Shown in pieces: positions 1 to 11,801 of a stretch of DNA of 64,000 nucleotides. The stretch's first letter is position 1. Every line of letters starts with the position of its first letter. A model generated the notes under the pieces. It saw nothing but the letters and a program-made list of their open reading frames with translations, was not told the origin of the DNA and searched no databases. The DNA lies in contig NC_081411.1 of NCBI RefSeq assembly GCF_030272615.1, positions 835,068,136-835,132,135 of the forward strand. The letters are read 5' to 3'. The translations under genes and the position numbers were made by a program. This stretch comes from Cryptomeria japonica. Lineage: Eukaryota > Streptophyta > Pinopsida > Cupressales > Cupressaceae.

Positions 1-65
1 CAAGCCTTAGAGATTGCCTTAAAAGAGATTGTGAATGAAAAAGGGTGAATTTTGACCTAAAAGAT

Positions 66-285
66 GAATTTCGCTCCCGACCCTTCCAAAGGGTCCAGAG
101 CGAAATTCTCATAATCACCTAATTTACCCTTGGTGGAAGCTAAAAAATTGAATCCCTAGGCTTTGTTGAACTAAAGCTAAACATATGCTCACCTTTAAGA
201 GGAATTTGGAGTGAAAAAATGAGGCAATTGAGACCTAATCAAGAAAATCGCTCCTGACCCTTCCAAAGGGTCTAGGGCGAAATCC
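66..285 (+). repeat. Hairpin satellite units, copy 1 (two units visible)
   Basis: Two units at 66-108 and 243-285, 177 bp apart. The first is a near-perfect 43-bp dyad: outer arms GAATTTCGCTC and GAGCGAAATTC, inner arms GACCCTT and AAGGGTC around a 3-nt centre. The second has degraded outer arms. They are equivalent to the last two units of the array at 5570-6500. Confidence 0.85.
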
Positions 286-793
286 TTGGAGATGCCTATT
301 TTTCACCTTGCTTGGGCTAGGCAAAGACATGATGACAAGAGCTTGAAGGGGTGAAAATCCAAGGTCATGAAGGTGTCGATAAATGGAGTAAATGTAACTA
401 AGTGAGATAGTCAAGCAAGCCTCCTTGGGGTGATTGAAATCTCTCTCATACCATGGACATTCTAGTGTCTATGAAAAACATCTTCTAGATTTACCTTTTC
501 TTTTTAATAATCCACATGCGAATCTCTTCGAGGCACTTTTTTCTATTTCAAATCACTCACTAAACCTTATCCTTGATTAATAAAGCAAATATGCCTTGAT
601 TAAGCAATTGTTAAAATTGACAAAATCGACTTTTAGGCTTTGAAATTAACTTAAAATCAAAAAATCCACACTTTGGCGCTCAAAACATTTTATTTTTGCT
701 TTATTACCAAGTCGGGCAGCTTGTAAAAGGTTTTGTTTTATTTTATTCACACATTTATCAAGTCGGCCTAGTGGTAAAATGGTGGGAGCGCCC

Positions 794-800
794 TATAAAG
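794..800 (+). promoter_or_regulatory. Internal TATA box, family-A copy 1
   Basis: TATAAAG in a GC-flanked context (GCGCCCTATAAAGGAAAG), conserved in copy 2 at 7062-7068. It lies about 260 bp before a good splice donor and 510 bp before the ORF A start. A transcript starting about 30 bp downstream would give a ~235-nt first exon. This promoter is separate from the LTR TATA box. Confidence 0.5.
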
Positions 801-1062
801 GAAAGGTGTGTTTTGAATTTTCTAAATCACTCATTCATTTTCTCCTATGCGAATTTGGAAGAGCAGAACTAAAGGTGCAAATTCCAGCAGACTTGGGCGA
901 ATTTTTTGATTAAAGAAAATTGGTTAAGGCAGATTGAAGGCTGATTGAGAGTTAAGTCATCAAAGGGGAGGACCTGAAATTCAGATCAAAGACCTCTTAT
1001 CCAGCAAATTTCCATTTTTCTTTATCCTTTTTCAAGGTTGATAGCTAAAAATCAAGGAGGAG

Positions 1063-1304
1063 GTATGTACAATCAGATATTTGAAGGCATATTGAAGATT
1101 AGATTTAATTTTCTATAGCAATCCTTTGTAAGGTTAAGTCTTGCATAATTTTATTTAATTCATAAGTAATATCAATTTGAAAATTCATAATTCTAAGGGT
1201 TTATCACATTATTTTCAAATTGTAATCTATTTATTTCCTTGAAAGGTCTCAAATCTCCTATCTTGAGATATTATGCTCAAACCTAACTTAAGCCTTTTGT
1301 GTAG
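1063..1304 (+). other. Predicted 5' UTR intron, family-A copy 1
   Basis: Donor GGAG|GTATGTAC and acceptor TTTTGTGTAG|GTATC enclose 242 bp of AT-rich sequence. The ORF A start codon is 7 nt into the next exon. Copy 2 has an intron of the same 242-bp length with the same sites. The intron is inferred from splice-site consensus and conservation between copies, not from transcripts. Confidence 0.55.
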
Positions 1305-1311
1305 GTATCAA

Positions 1312-4300
1312 ATGACGACCCCCAAGGCCAGTGGATCCACTACTCGACAGGCTCTCATCAAAGAAGATCAGAAGAACGATGACTTGGAGACCAGGATCGT
1401 GTCCAAGTGGAGCAATATCGGAGACACCAATCTAGGAAACTTCAATGTGAAGAAGTTTCGAGAAGCGCCCTACATCGGCAAACTGTCACCTATTGCTAGG
1501 AGGATAATTGAGAGTGGCATCATCAAGGCCGCAGGGTTTCCTCCTGCAGTCAAATGTCACGAATTGATGATTGAATGTGCCTGACACTATGATTCACATT
1601 CAAGGACGATCATAGCCAAAGATGGAACTGTCTTAGCCTATCTCTCAGAAGAAGCTATAAGTGAAGCTTTTCATCTCCCGGAGCCCAGAGATATGATCTA
1701 CAAGAGCTTGGAAGGGGCTAGGTCTATCTACGAGGATGATCCTGATACCTGTCTGAACTTCATCAACAAGAATTGGTTACTCAAGAGTAGGCCTCGCTTG
1801 AACAAGATACCTAATACACCACACAGAATTGATTTCCAGGAAGAATTCAGGGATTTGATAACCATGCTCAATCGAGTCACTGGTGCCTCTCAAGCCGCCT
1901 TCTTTGACAAGTGGATGTTCTTCTTTATTCAAGTGATCATCCAAGGAAAAGGGATGCTCAATTGGGCTAGAATCATTAGCAACAACCTAGACGTGCAGCT
2001 GAGGAGGCTATCCCCTACTAAGTCCTTCCACATGAGTTCATATGTTATATATTCCTTAGTCAGAAGTTTTGAGTATGCAGGGCTACCACATAGAGGAGTT
2101 GTTGGGAGAAGACCCGAAGAGATAAGAGCATGTGATTCTTATGTTCAACTGCATCATCCGCCAAGGAATGACTACAAGCTAATCAATGACACCTTCATGA
2201 TGTATATCACCAGGACATTGTAAGGAGGGATTCACCATTTGACTGTCTACTGAGGCACAAGAACTCGTGAAGAAGCATGGTGCATGGTTCATTCAGTTTC
2301 CAAAATTCACCTACATCAGGGTCCATGGGTGTCCTTCACCTCCCTATATGTTGCCAAGGTATCCTATAGACAGAATAATATTACTTGAGGTGACTAGACA
2401 GTTGGCAGCTTATGCTAGAGCATCAAGACATAAGCACAGAAATGGAATCCCTGTACCCATTCTACTAGGGAATTCAATTGAAGTGTGTCCTAATTCTCAA
2501 GCCGCGGAGGATGCAGAGGAGTTATCTCTATATTCATTCACATCCTTTGCCTCAAGGGAGAATTTTGACCCTCATGGTCACATGGAAGAAACAGTTGGGA
2601 AGAAATACAAACATGAGTTTCAAGTAGAAGACTTCTGGATGAATATTCAGGATGATATAGAAGTGAAAAGAAAGATGCATTCTAGATTACCCTTGGATCT
2701 CATCAGGAAATGTAAGGTTTATAGAGTAGCCGATCAAGCCCAGGACAGTGGTAGATATTTCCAATCATCCTATGAGAAGGAAGATAAAGAAGTGAAGATA
2801 GATTGGAATGAGCCAGAAGTTTCGGACCTAAGAGCATTAATGGCTCCTGTATTGAATTGCACTCGCAGATGGGTGGACGCACAACATCAAAAATTGAAAG
2901 AACAGAATGTAGCCATGACATTCACCCTGGAAACAAGAACAGAAGAAGGAGAAGCAAGTGTGAGTGAGAATACTTCTCATTCCAAGGGATCAAAGAGAAA
3001 AAGACCTGAGAAGAAAGAACCTTCCAAGAAGAAACAAAAGGTGAATCTTGATCGTCCACCGAGTACATCTTCTAGGCATGAAAAGGAAATAAGTCAAGGA
3101 GAAAATCAAAGACAGATAGTTTATGAAATTGATGAGTCTATGGAATCCATGGTGCAGAATGATAAACAAGGTAAAGGACAAACACCACAACATTCATCGA
3201 GTCAATCTCTCCAGGTTGCTGCTAATGAACAACAAGAAGAAAAGAATGATGATGAAGCAACATCTCCTTTCAGAGAAGATAGACCTCTACCAAAAGAAAT
3301 ACAAGTGAGGGAAAGAAAGTCTTCTATTCCAGATTGGCTAAAGGAAAGGCTGACAAGGTTAGTTGTGGTTGAAGAAGAAGAACAAGTGTTCGACTTGGAA
3401 AGTCTCATAGGAAGTTCCCATTAAGAGATCGAAAAGAAGGCTACAAAGATGTCAAAGGTAGTTAGAGATGATACGGGATCCAAGAAGATACAAGTGGCTA
3501 CACCAGTGGTGGACAAGTATGAAGATGAGATTCTAGCAGAGAAATATGATCTAGAGACATTTGATCTTGGTCCGCTTACCTCCGAGCAAGCCATGGAAGA
3601 AGCAACTGATTCAGTGAGAGCATTTAATGACAAACTCAAGGAAGAAATGGAAAAGAATAAGAAGCTAGAAAGGGAGGTTAGTGCTTGGAGGAATTACTTT
3701 AGTCACCTTAGTCAACCATTGAGGCGACAGGATCCAACAATATCACCTTTGCATGCACTTCCTCCCGAATCAATTAATGAGGTAGAAAAGATGAAGAACT
3801 TAGCTCAACTCATGAGTTCTTGGATTGATGAATCTTACAAGGTAGCCATTGAATTTGCAACAAGAATGATGAAGACAGTCCATCGGGCTATCCAGGTCCT
3901 TGAGATCATTCATAATCGATTGATAATTGTGGATGCATTCACTCACACTAAAGACGTTGTCATCCCGGTCTTGCAAGTGATAAGGAGGACGCCGAGACAA
4001 ATTTTAGCACAAGAGAAGATAATGGATGGAGAAGCCCATAGCCTTCTGCAGTGGTCAACTTTGCTCCAGATGAAGGAAGTTCTTTTCGAAGACATCAATA
4101 CCAGATGCAGCCGAGTTGAAGACACCATCCACCCTATTCAAGACAAGGTGTTTGATGTATTGTGTACGATCCTTGACAGAAGGATTGAGATTGAGACAGA
4201 TGTGGATGTCCAAGAGTTGGAAGATAGGATCAAGATCATTTTTTGCAAGGAGGAGAACATGGTCACAGAGGAGCAGCAAGGTCAGATGTATGCTATTATG

Positions 4301-4509
4301 TCCCTGATCGAGAAAACAAAAGAGCTAGAACCTGGATGGGAGACGACCCTTCTCACAGCTTTTGATCAAGTTCTCCACTTGGAAAAACAGATGAAGAATC
4401 TTCATGAGATTCCCATTGCTGAGATTGAGGGATTACGTCCAGGTTCATTGAATATGCCAGAAAAGAACATAGAAAAGGGAACAAAATCCTAGATGAAAAG
4501 TTGTTATGA
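1312..4509 (+). pseudogene. ORF A, copy 1: decayed ~1,050-codon ORF of unknown family
   Basis: I do not recognise this protein. Start ATGACGACC follows the predicted 5' UTR intron. The frame is interrupted at 1582 (TGA), 2221 (TAA) and 3422 (TAA), by a local frame change near 2230, and by a 1-nt loss near 4430 that gives a false C-terminus. Copy 2 has sense codons at most of these places. The product would have a globular N-terminal half with motifs LSKEAI-type, FHMSSYVIYSLVRSFEY and YIRVHGCPSPPYMLPRYP. A Lys/Glu/Ser-rich middle with basic clusters (KRKRPEKKEPSKKKQKV) follows, then a long helical, coiled-coil-like C-terminal third. There is no zinc knuckle, protease, RT or integrase motif. 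It could be a divergent Gag-like or captured host protein. ORFs B and C share its length and local motifs. Confidence 0.7.
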
Positions 4510-5569
4510 GATGATGTGGCAACTTTATTCCCATTGGGCTATGTTTCCTCGTTATTTGTGCCAATTCTTATTGGCTATGGATTGCTAATGTTTATCTAAA
4601 TGGGGACTTTTTTGTAACAAACCCTAATTAGGGTTTAGGTGTCAAAATCTCAGCCGTTGATCTTCTTTTGATCCAGGCCATTAATTGCATTTGAGGGTGC
4701 TATATAAGCCCGCACTCATTTCATTTTAAAGAGTTAGAGAGTTAGAATCAGCAAAGAGAAAAAAATTTAATATTGTCAGTAGCAGAGAAATAAGTAGAGA
4801 AAGTTGAACAATTGTTGTTTTATTTGGCTATGAGATCAATGAAATATTGAAGTTATGGTGTTTTATTGCAATCCTTGTGGCTATTTTCATGGTTGTTTCT
4901 CTTCTTGAATCACTCTTAGTAGAGATAGCATTTAAGTTTATAAGATTGAAGGACGAATGTTGTGTTTGATCTTTGGTAAAACTCATAATCCAAACCACTA
5001 GCTCCTTACTGATTGTAAGTACGCCCTGTGTGGTCAACTGGAGACATTAAGATTGTTTGAGAGTTCAATCATTGTTGGAGGTATTGATATGTATCTTACT
5101 GATAGTAGCTATCCCATTGATGACTTGAAAATCATTGAATCCCCCTAGAAGATCGCACCAATTCCAGCGGAGTTGTAATCTTTTGGCAATACTGAAATTG
5201 GTAGAGTTTTACCTGGACCAGTCCTCATTGAGTCATTCTTAGGATTAGTTTAGTCTCATCCCCTTAAAACCGTTATCTTTTGCCCTTTTTTGAAATATCA
5301 GTTAGTATTAGGAGAATCCAGTTCCCCATCGAAAAGTAGTGGCACGAACAAGCTTTCTTTGAAAGTACGTAAGGCCCCTTGTAAAACAGCAAACACAACG
5401 ACCACTGGTGCTTATCCACGAGTAGAGATCCTACATAACAGAACCTTGAAGTTCCTCCGATTGATCCTTCTGCGATATCTTCAGCATTTGGGAACTTTAC
5501 TCAAGAGAGGATAAGATACCTCAGGGTATTTTATTCTGTGTTTGGTCGTGTACAAAAAACACATCAACA
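4502..5569 (+). mobile_element. LTR of family A (first copy)
   Basis: Begins TGTTATGAG and ends CACATCAACA, 1068 bp. It matches 10724-11801 throughout with many substitutions, so the pair is old. TATATAA at 4701-4707 marks the U3 promoter. The ORF A stop codon lies within its first eight bases. An alternative start is TGATGTG at 4512, whose 7-bp reverse complement CACATCA occurs just before the right end. On the right it abuts CCCTTCCAAAGGGTCC, the middle of a hairpin unit, and no tRNA-complementary primer site is evident. Confidence 0.65.
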
Positions 5570-6500
5570 CCCTTCCAAAGGGTCCAGAGCGAAAACCCTA
5601 AAATCCATCTTATCCTCCAAATTTTGTGCCAAGTCAGGCCTAGACCAAGGTGAGAAAAGCCCTTCGGATTGCCTTTGAATGATTTTTGACCACCAAAAGT
5701 GTAAATTTTGAGCTAAGACTTGAATTTCGCTCCTGACCCTTCCAAAGGGTCCAAAGCGAAATTTTGGATAGGTCTTGTCCCTGGCTAGGATTTTGAGCGT
5801 ATTTTCCTTTTCAAGCCTTTTAGGGATCAAGCAAATGTTGCCAGGTTGAGAAATGGATTCAAATGAGGGAGTCTAGAGGAAACAAAGTGAAAAGAATGGA
5901 GTTGAGTAAGGGTAAACAAGAAAAACATGAATTTCGCTCCTGACCCTTTCAAAGGGTCCAGAGCGAAATTCTTCAAACTACCTATTTCCTCCTTGTGTGA
6001 AGTCAGGTCTTTGATTCCTAGGGTGTGATTGAGGTTGGAATGATGTTATCTAGCCTTGCAAGATGAGTTGAAGTGAAGGAGATGAAGAATCAAGCCTAAG
6101 ACTTGAATTTCGCTCCTGACCCTTCCAAAGGGTCCAGAGCGAAATTCACAAAATATCATGTTTCCTCCAAGATTGTGTTGAGCCAAGACAGTGATCAAGG
6201 TGGATTGGGCTTAGAGATGGCCACAAGTATGCCTTAAAGGGGATTGTGAATGAAAAAAGTGTGAATTTTGACCTAAGACTTGAATTTCGCTCCTGACCCT
6301 TCCAAAGGGTCCAGAGAGAAATTCTCATGATCACCTAATTCACCCATGGTGGAAGCCAAAAAATTGAATCCCTAGGCTTTGTTGAACTAAAACTAGCATA
6401 TGCCCACCATTAAGAGAAATTTGGAGTAAAGGAGTGAGGTAATTGAGACCTAATTATGGAAACTGCTCCTGGCCCTTCCAAAGGGTCCAGGGCGAAATCC
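5570..6500 (+). repeat. Hairpin satellite array, copy 2 (one half unit plus five units)
   Basis: A right-half unit begins at 5570. Further 43-bp dyads start at 5722, 5929, 6105, 6282 and 6459, at spacings of 207, 176, 177 and 177 bp. Sequence between the dyads is also related from unit to unit (for example CCTCC..TTGTG..AAGTCAGG). Outer arms are GAATTTCGCTC and GAGCGAAATTC, inner arms GACCCTT and AAGGGTC. The fourth has one mismatch and the last has degraded arms. No gene is seen from here to the TATA box at 7062. Confidence 0.85.
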
Positions 6501-7061
6501 TTGGAAATGCCTATTTTTCACCTTGTTTAAGCTAGGCAAAGACAAGTTGCAAGGACATGATGACAAGAGCATGAAGTAATGAAAATCAAGTTTGTGAGGG
6601 TATTGATAGATGGAGTAAATGTACCTAGGTGAGATATTCAAGCCAGCCTCCTTGGGGTGATTTAAGCCTTTCTCATGTCTTGAACATTCTAGTGAATATG
6701 AAGAAAATATGCCTTCATCAAATTTTGAAGAAACTTTAACATATTCTAGGTTTACCTTGTCTCTTCAAATAATCCACAAGCGAATTTCTTCAAGGCACAT
6801 TTTTTCTTATTTCAAATCGCTCATTAAGCCTTATCTTTGATAAATAAAGCAAATATGCCTTGGTTAAACAATTGTTAAAATTGGCAAAAATGACCTTTGG
6901 GCTTTGAAATTAACTTGAAATCAAAAAATTCATACTTTGGCGCTCAAATATTTTTTTTTTGTGCTTTATTTGCTAAGTCGGCCAGCTTGTAAGGAATTTT
7001 TATTTTATTTTATTTGCACATTTATACAAGTCGGCCTATTAGTAAAATGATGAAAGCGCCC

Positions 7062-7068
7062 TATAAAG
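7062..7068 (+). promoter_or_regulatory. Internal TATA box, family-A copy 2
   Basis: TATAAAG in the context GCGCCCTATAAAGGAAAG, as in copy 1. It is 260 bp upstream of the predicted donor at 7322. Conservation between old copies suggests it belonged to the functional ancestor. Confidence 0.5.
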
Positions 7069-7321
7069 GAAAGGTGTATTTTGAAATCTTCATTCATTCT
7101 TTCATTCATTTTTCTAAGTGAATTTCAGGAGCAGAATTAGGGGTGCGAATTTCAGCAGGTTTAGGCGAATTTCTTGATTGAAGAAGACTGGTTGAAGGCT
7201 GATTGAAGGCTAAATCATCAAGGGAAGAACTTGAAATTCAGATCAAAGACCTTTCGTCCAGCAAATCTTCATTTTTCTTTATCCATTTTTTTCAATTTGA
7301 TAGCTAGAAATCAAGGAGAAG

Positions 7322-7563
7322 GTATGTACAATCAGATTTTTGAGAGCATATTGAAGATTTGATTCAAATTTTTATATTAGTCCTTTGTGAGGTTAAGTCT
7401 TCAATAATCTGATTTGATTCATAAGGAATATCAATTTGAAAATTCATAATTTTAAGGACTTATCACTCTATTTTCAAATTGTAATCTAATCATTTCTTTA
7501 AAAGGTCTCAAATCTCCTATCTTGAGGTATTATACTCAAACCTAACTCAAGCCTCTTTTGTAG
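7322..7563 (+). other. Predicted 5' UTR intron, family-A copy 2
   Basis: Donor AGAAG|GTATGTAC and acceptor CTCTTTTGTAG|GTATC. The length is 242 bp, as in copy 1, although internal bases differ. The ORF A start ATG is at 7571. Confidence 0.55.
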
Positions 7564-7570
7564 GTATCAA

Positions 7571-10500
7571 ATGACGACCCCCAAGGCCAGTGGATCCACT
7601 ACTTGACAGGCTCTCATCAAAGAAGATCAAAAGAACGATGATTTGGAGACCAGGATCGTGTCCAAATGGAGCAATATCGGAGACACCAATTTAGGAAACT
7701 TCAATATGAAGAAGTTTTGAGAAGCACCCTACATCAGCAAGCCGTCACCCGTATCCAAGAAGATAATTGAGAGTGGCATCATCAAGGCCGCAGGTTTTCC
7801 TCCTGCAGTCAAATGTCACGAGTTGATGATTGAATGTGCCCGACACTATGATTCACATTCAAGGACGATCGTAGCCGAGGATGGAAGTGTCCTAGCTTAT
7901 CTTTCAAAAGAAGCTATAAGTGAAGCTTTTCATCTCCCGGAGCCGAGAGATATGATCTACAAGAGCTTGGAAGGAGCTAGGTCTATCTACGAAGATGATC
8001 CTGATACCTGTTTGAACTTCATCAACAAGAGTTGGTTGCTCAAGAGTAGGCCTCGCTTGAACAAGATACCTAATACGCCACACAAAATTGATTTCCAAGA
8101 AGAATTCAGGGACTTGATAACCATGCTCAATCGGGTTATTGGTGCCTCTCAGGCCTTCTTCTTCGGCAAGTGGATGTTCTTCTTTATTCAAGTGATCGTC
8201 CAAGGAAAATGAATGTTCAATTGGGCTAGAATCATTAGCAATAACCTAGACGTCTAGTTGAGGAGGCTAGTCCCTACCAAGTCATTCCACATGAGTTCAT
8301 ATGTTATATATTCCATAGAGGAGTTGTTGGGAGAGGGACATGAGAGATAAGAGCATGTGATTCTTATGTTCAATTACATCATCCACCTAAGAATTGCTAC
8401 AAATTAGTCAATGACACCTTCACGATGTATATCCCCAGGACATTGCAAGGAGGGATTCACCACCGACTGTCTCCGGAGGCACAAGAGCTCGTGAAGAAGC
8501 ATGGTGCATGGTTCATTCAGTTTCCAAAATTCACCTACATCAGGGTCCATGGGTGCCCTTCACCTCCTTATATGTTGCCAAGATATCCTACGGACAGAAT
8601 AATATTACTTGAGGTGACTAGACAGTTGGCAGCTTATGCTAAGGCATCAAGACATAAGCATGGAAATGGTATCCCCGTACCCATTCTACTGGGAAATTCA
8701 ATTTAAGTATGTCCTAATTCTCAAGCCGCAGAGGATGCAAAAAAGGAATTATCTTTGTATTCATTCACATCCTTTGCCTCAAGAGAGAATTTCGATCCTC
8801 ATGGTCATATGGAAGAGACAGTTGGGAAGAAGTACGAACATGAGTTTCAGGTGGACTTTTGGATGAATGTCTAGGATGATGTAGAGGTGAAAAGAAAGAT
8901 TCATTCTTGATTACCCTTGGATCTTATCCGGAAATGTAAGGTTTATAGAGTAGCTGATCAAGCCCAGGACAATGATAGATATCTCCAATCGTCCTATGAG
9001 AAGGAAGATGAAGAAACGAAGATAGACTGGAATGAGCCAGAAGTTGCAGACCTAAGAGCATTGATGGATCGTGTTTTAAATTGCACTCGCAGATGGGTGG
9101 ACGTACAACATCAAAAATTGAAGGAGCAGAATGTAGCCATGACATTCACCCTAGAAACAAGAACAAAAGAAGGAGAAGCGAGTGTGAGTGAGAATACTTC
9201 TCATTCCAAGGGATCGAAAAGAAAGGAAGGACCTAAGAAGAGAGAACCTTCCAAGAAGAAACAAAAAGTGAATCCTGGTCGTCCACCGAGTACGTCTTCT
9301 AGGCATGAAAAAGAAATAAGTCAAGGAGAAGATCAAAGACAGATAGTGTATGAAATTGATGAGTCTATGGAATCCATGGTGCATAATGATAAACAAGGTA
9401 AAGGACAAACACCTCAGCATTTATCAAGTCAATCTCTCCAGGTTGGTGCTAATGAACAACAAGAAGAAAGGAATGATGATGAAGCAACATCTCCTTTCAG
9501 AGAAGATAGACCTCTACCTAAGGAAATACAGGTAAGGAAAAGAAAGTCTTCCATTCCAGATTGGCGAAAAGAAAGACTGACAAGGGTAGTTGTGGTTGAA
9601 GAGGAAGAACAAGTATTCGACTTGGAAAGTCTCATAGGAAATTCCCATGAAGAGATCAAAAAGAAGAAGGCTACAAAGATGTCAAAAGTAATTAGAGATG
9701 ATGCAGGATCCAGAAAGGTATAGGTAGCCACACCAGTGGTGGACAAGGATGCGATTATGGCAAAGGAATATGATCTAGAGACGTTTGATCTTAGTCCACT
9801 TACCTCTGAGCAGGCCATGGAAGAAGCAACTGATTCAGTGAGAGCACTTAATGACAAACTCAAAGAAGAAATGGAAAAAAATAAGAAGCTAGAAAGGGAG
9901 GTTAGTGCTTGGAGGAATTATTTTAGCTACCTTAATCAACCATTAAGGCGAGAGGATCCAGCAGTATCACCTTTGCATGCACTTCCTCCCGAATCAACAA
10001 ATGAGACCGAAAGGATGAAGAACTTAGCCCAACTCATGAGTTCTTGGATTGATGAATCTTACAAGGTAGCCATTGAATTTGTAACAAGAATGATGAAGAC
10101 AGTCCATCGGGCTATCCAGGTCCTTGAGATCATTCATAATCGATTGATAACTGTGGATGCATTCACTCACACTAGAGACGTTGTCATCCCGGTCTTGCAA
10201 GTAATAAGAACACCAAGACAAATTTTAGTACAAGAGAAGATAATGAATGGAGGAACCCATAGCCTTCTGCAATGGTCAACTTTGCTCTAGATGAAGGAAG
10301 TTCTTTTCGAAGACATCAATGCCAGATGCAGCCGAGTTGAAGGCACTATCCATCCTATTCAAGACAAAGTGTTTGATGTATTCTGTACAATCCTTGACAG
10401 AAGGATAGAGATCGAGACAGATGTAGATGCCCAAGAATTGGAAGACAGGATCAAGATTATTTTTTGCAAAGAAGAGAGCATGGTCACAAAAAAACAACGA

Positions 10501-10731
10501 GATCAGATGTATGCTACTATGTTCCTGATCGAGAAAACAAAAGAGCTAGAGCCTGGATGGGAGACGACCCTTCTCGCAGCCTTTGATCAAGTCCTTCACT
10601 TGGAAGAACGAATGAGGAACCTTCATGAGATTCCCATTGCTGAGATTGAGAGGATTACATCTAGATTCATTGAATATGCCAGAAAAGAGCATAGAAAAGG
10701 GAACAAAATTCTAGATGAAAAGTTGTTATGA
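7571..10731 (+). pseudogene. ORF A, copy 2: decayed ~1,053-codon ORF of unknown family
   Basis: Second copy of the ORF at 1312-4509. Its stops fall mostly at different places: TGA at about 7603 and 7718, TGA at 8210, a TAG near 8254, a TAA near 8704, TAG and TGA near 8872-8910, TAG at 9721 and TAG at 10288. A deletion lies near 8320. Where one copy has a stop the other usually has CGA, CAG or CAA, so the ancestor was probably open throughout. The C-terminus is complete here (ending KILDEKLL), with the stop inside the first bases of the LTR. The layout is globular N-half, basic/acidic low-complexity middle and helical C-terminal third with heptad-like Leu/Ile/Met spacing. No function can be assigned. 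Confidence 0.7.
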
Positions 10732-11801
10732 AATGATGTGGCAACTTTATCCCCATTGGGCTATGTTTCCTCGTTATTTGTGCCATTTTCTATTGGCTAT
10801 GGATTGATAATGTTTATCTAAATGGGGTCTTTTTTGTAACAAACCTTAATGAAGGTTTAGGTGTCAAAATCTCAGCCGTTGATCTTCGTTTGATCCAGGC
10901 GGTTCATTGTATTTGAGAGTGCTATATAAGCCCTCACTCATTTCATTTTAAAGAGTTAGAGAGTTAGAGTCAGAGAAAAGAGAAATAAGATTAAGATTGT
11001 TAGCAACAGAGAAATAAGTAGTGAAGAGAGAAAGTTGAACAATTGTTGTTTTATTTTGGCTATGAGATCAATGAAATATTGAAGTTATGGTGTTTTATTG
11101 CAATCCTTGTGGCTATTTTCATGGTTGTTTATCTTCTTGAATCACTCTTAGTAGAGATAGTATTTAAGTTTTAAGATTGAAGGACGAATGTTGTGCTTGA
11201 TCTTTGGTAAGACTCATAGTCCAAACCACTAGCTCCTTACTGATTGTAAGTAAGCCTTGTGTGGTCAACTGGAGACATTGAGATTGTTTAAAGAATTCGA
11301 TCATTATTGGAGATATTGATATGTATTGTTGTGACAGTATCTATCCCATTGATGATTAGAAAATCATTAAATCCCCTTAGAAGATCGCACCAATTACAAT
11401 AGAGTTGTAATCTTTTGGCAGTACTGAAATTGGTAGAGTTTTATCAAGACCAGTCCTCGTTGAGTCATTCTTAGGATTAGTTTAGTCTCATCTCCTTAAA
11501 ACCATTATCTTTTGCCCTTTTTTGAAACATCAGTTAGTATTAGGAGAATTCAGTTCCTCATTGAAAAGTAGTTGCAAGAACAATCTTTCCCAGAAAGTAC
11601 GTAAGGCCCCTTGTAAAACAGCAAACACAATGACCACTGGTGCTTATCCATGAGTAGAGAACCTACATAACAAAACCTTGGAGTTTCTCCGATTGATCCT
11701 TCTGCGATATCTTCAGCATTCGGGAACTTTATTCAAGAGAGGATAAGATACCTTTGGATATTTTATTCTGTGTTTGGTCGTGTACAAAAGACACATCAAC
11801 A
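10724..11801 (+). mobile_element. LTR of family A (second copy)
   Basis: 1078 bp, TGTTATGA to ATCAACA, homologous to 4502-5569. TATA box TATATAA at 10923-10929. Beyond 11801 the sequence changes to GTATGCTAATTAG, which I take as flanking host DNA. The left target site is outside the window, so no target duplication can be checked. Confidence 0.65.

Larger units (their letters stand above)
1..11801 (+). mobile_element. Family-A LTR element, tandem arrangement (internal-LTR-internal-LTR)
   Basis: Two long homologous stretches lie head to tail. Bases 1-4501 match about 6203-10723, and 4502-5569 matches 10724-11801. The shared ~1.07-kb blocks begin TGTTATGA, end ATCAACA and carry a TATA box, so I read them as LTRs. 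Each internal region holds hairpin satellite units, an internal TATA box, a 5' UTR intron and one long decayed ORF. No gag zinc knuckle, protease, RT or integrase is visible, so the element would be non-autonomous. The left end lies outside the window. The first LTR runs straight into a half hairpin without a recognisable primer binding site, so a recombination or deletion junction is likely there. Confidence 0.7.

Noticed and set aside
5564-5830. Minus-strand ORF over the hairpin units
   Set aside because: Its translation repeats FGPFGRVRSE-like text because it reads the dyads. It is a shadow of the satellite.
66-6500. Hairpins as bacterial-type transcription terminators
   Set aside because: The context is nuclear plant DNA; the dyads repeat at a satellite period, lie upstream of a TATA box and lack a following T run.
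7562-7580. TAGGTATCAAATG as an initiator-Met primer binding site of family A
   Set aside because: Only GGTATCA matches. The position is a splice acceptor and start codon conserved in both copies, and it is not next to an LTR end.
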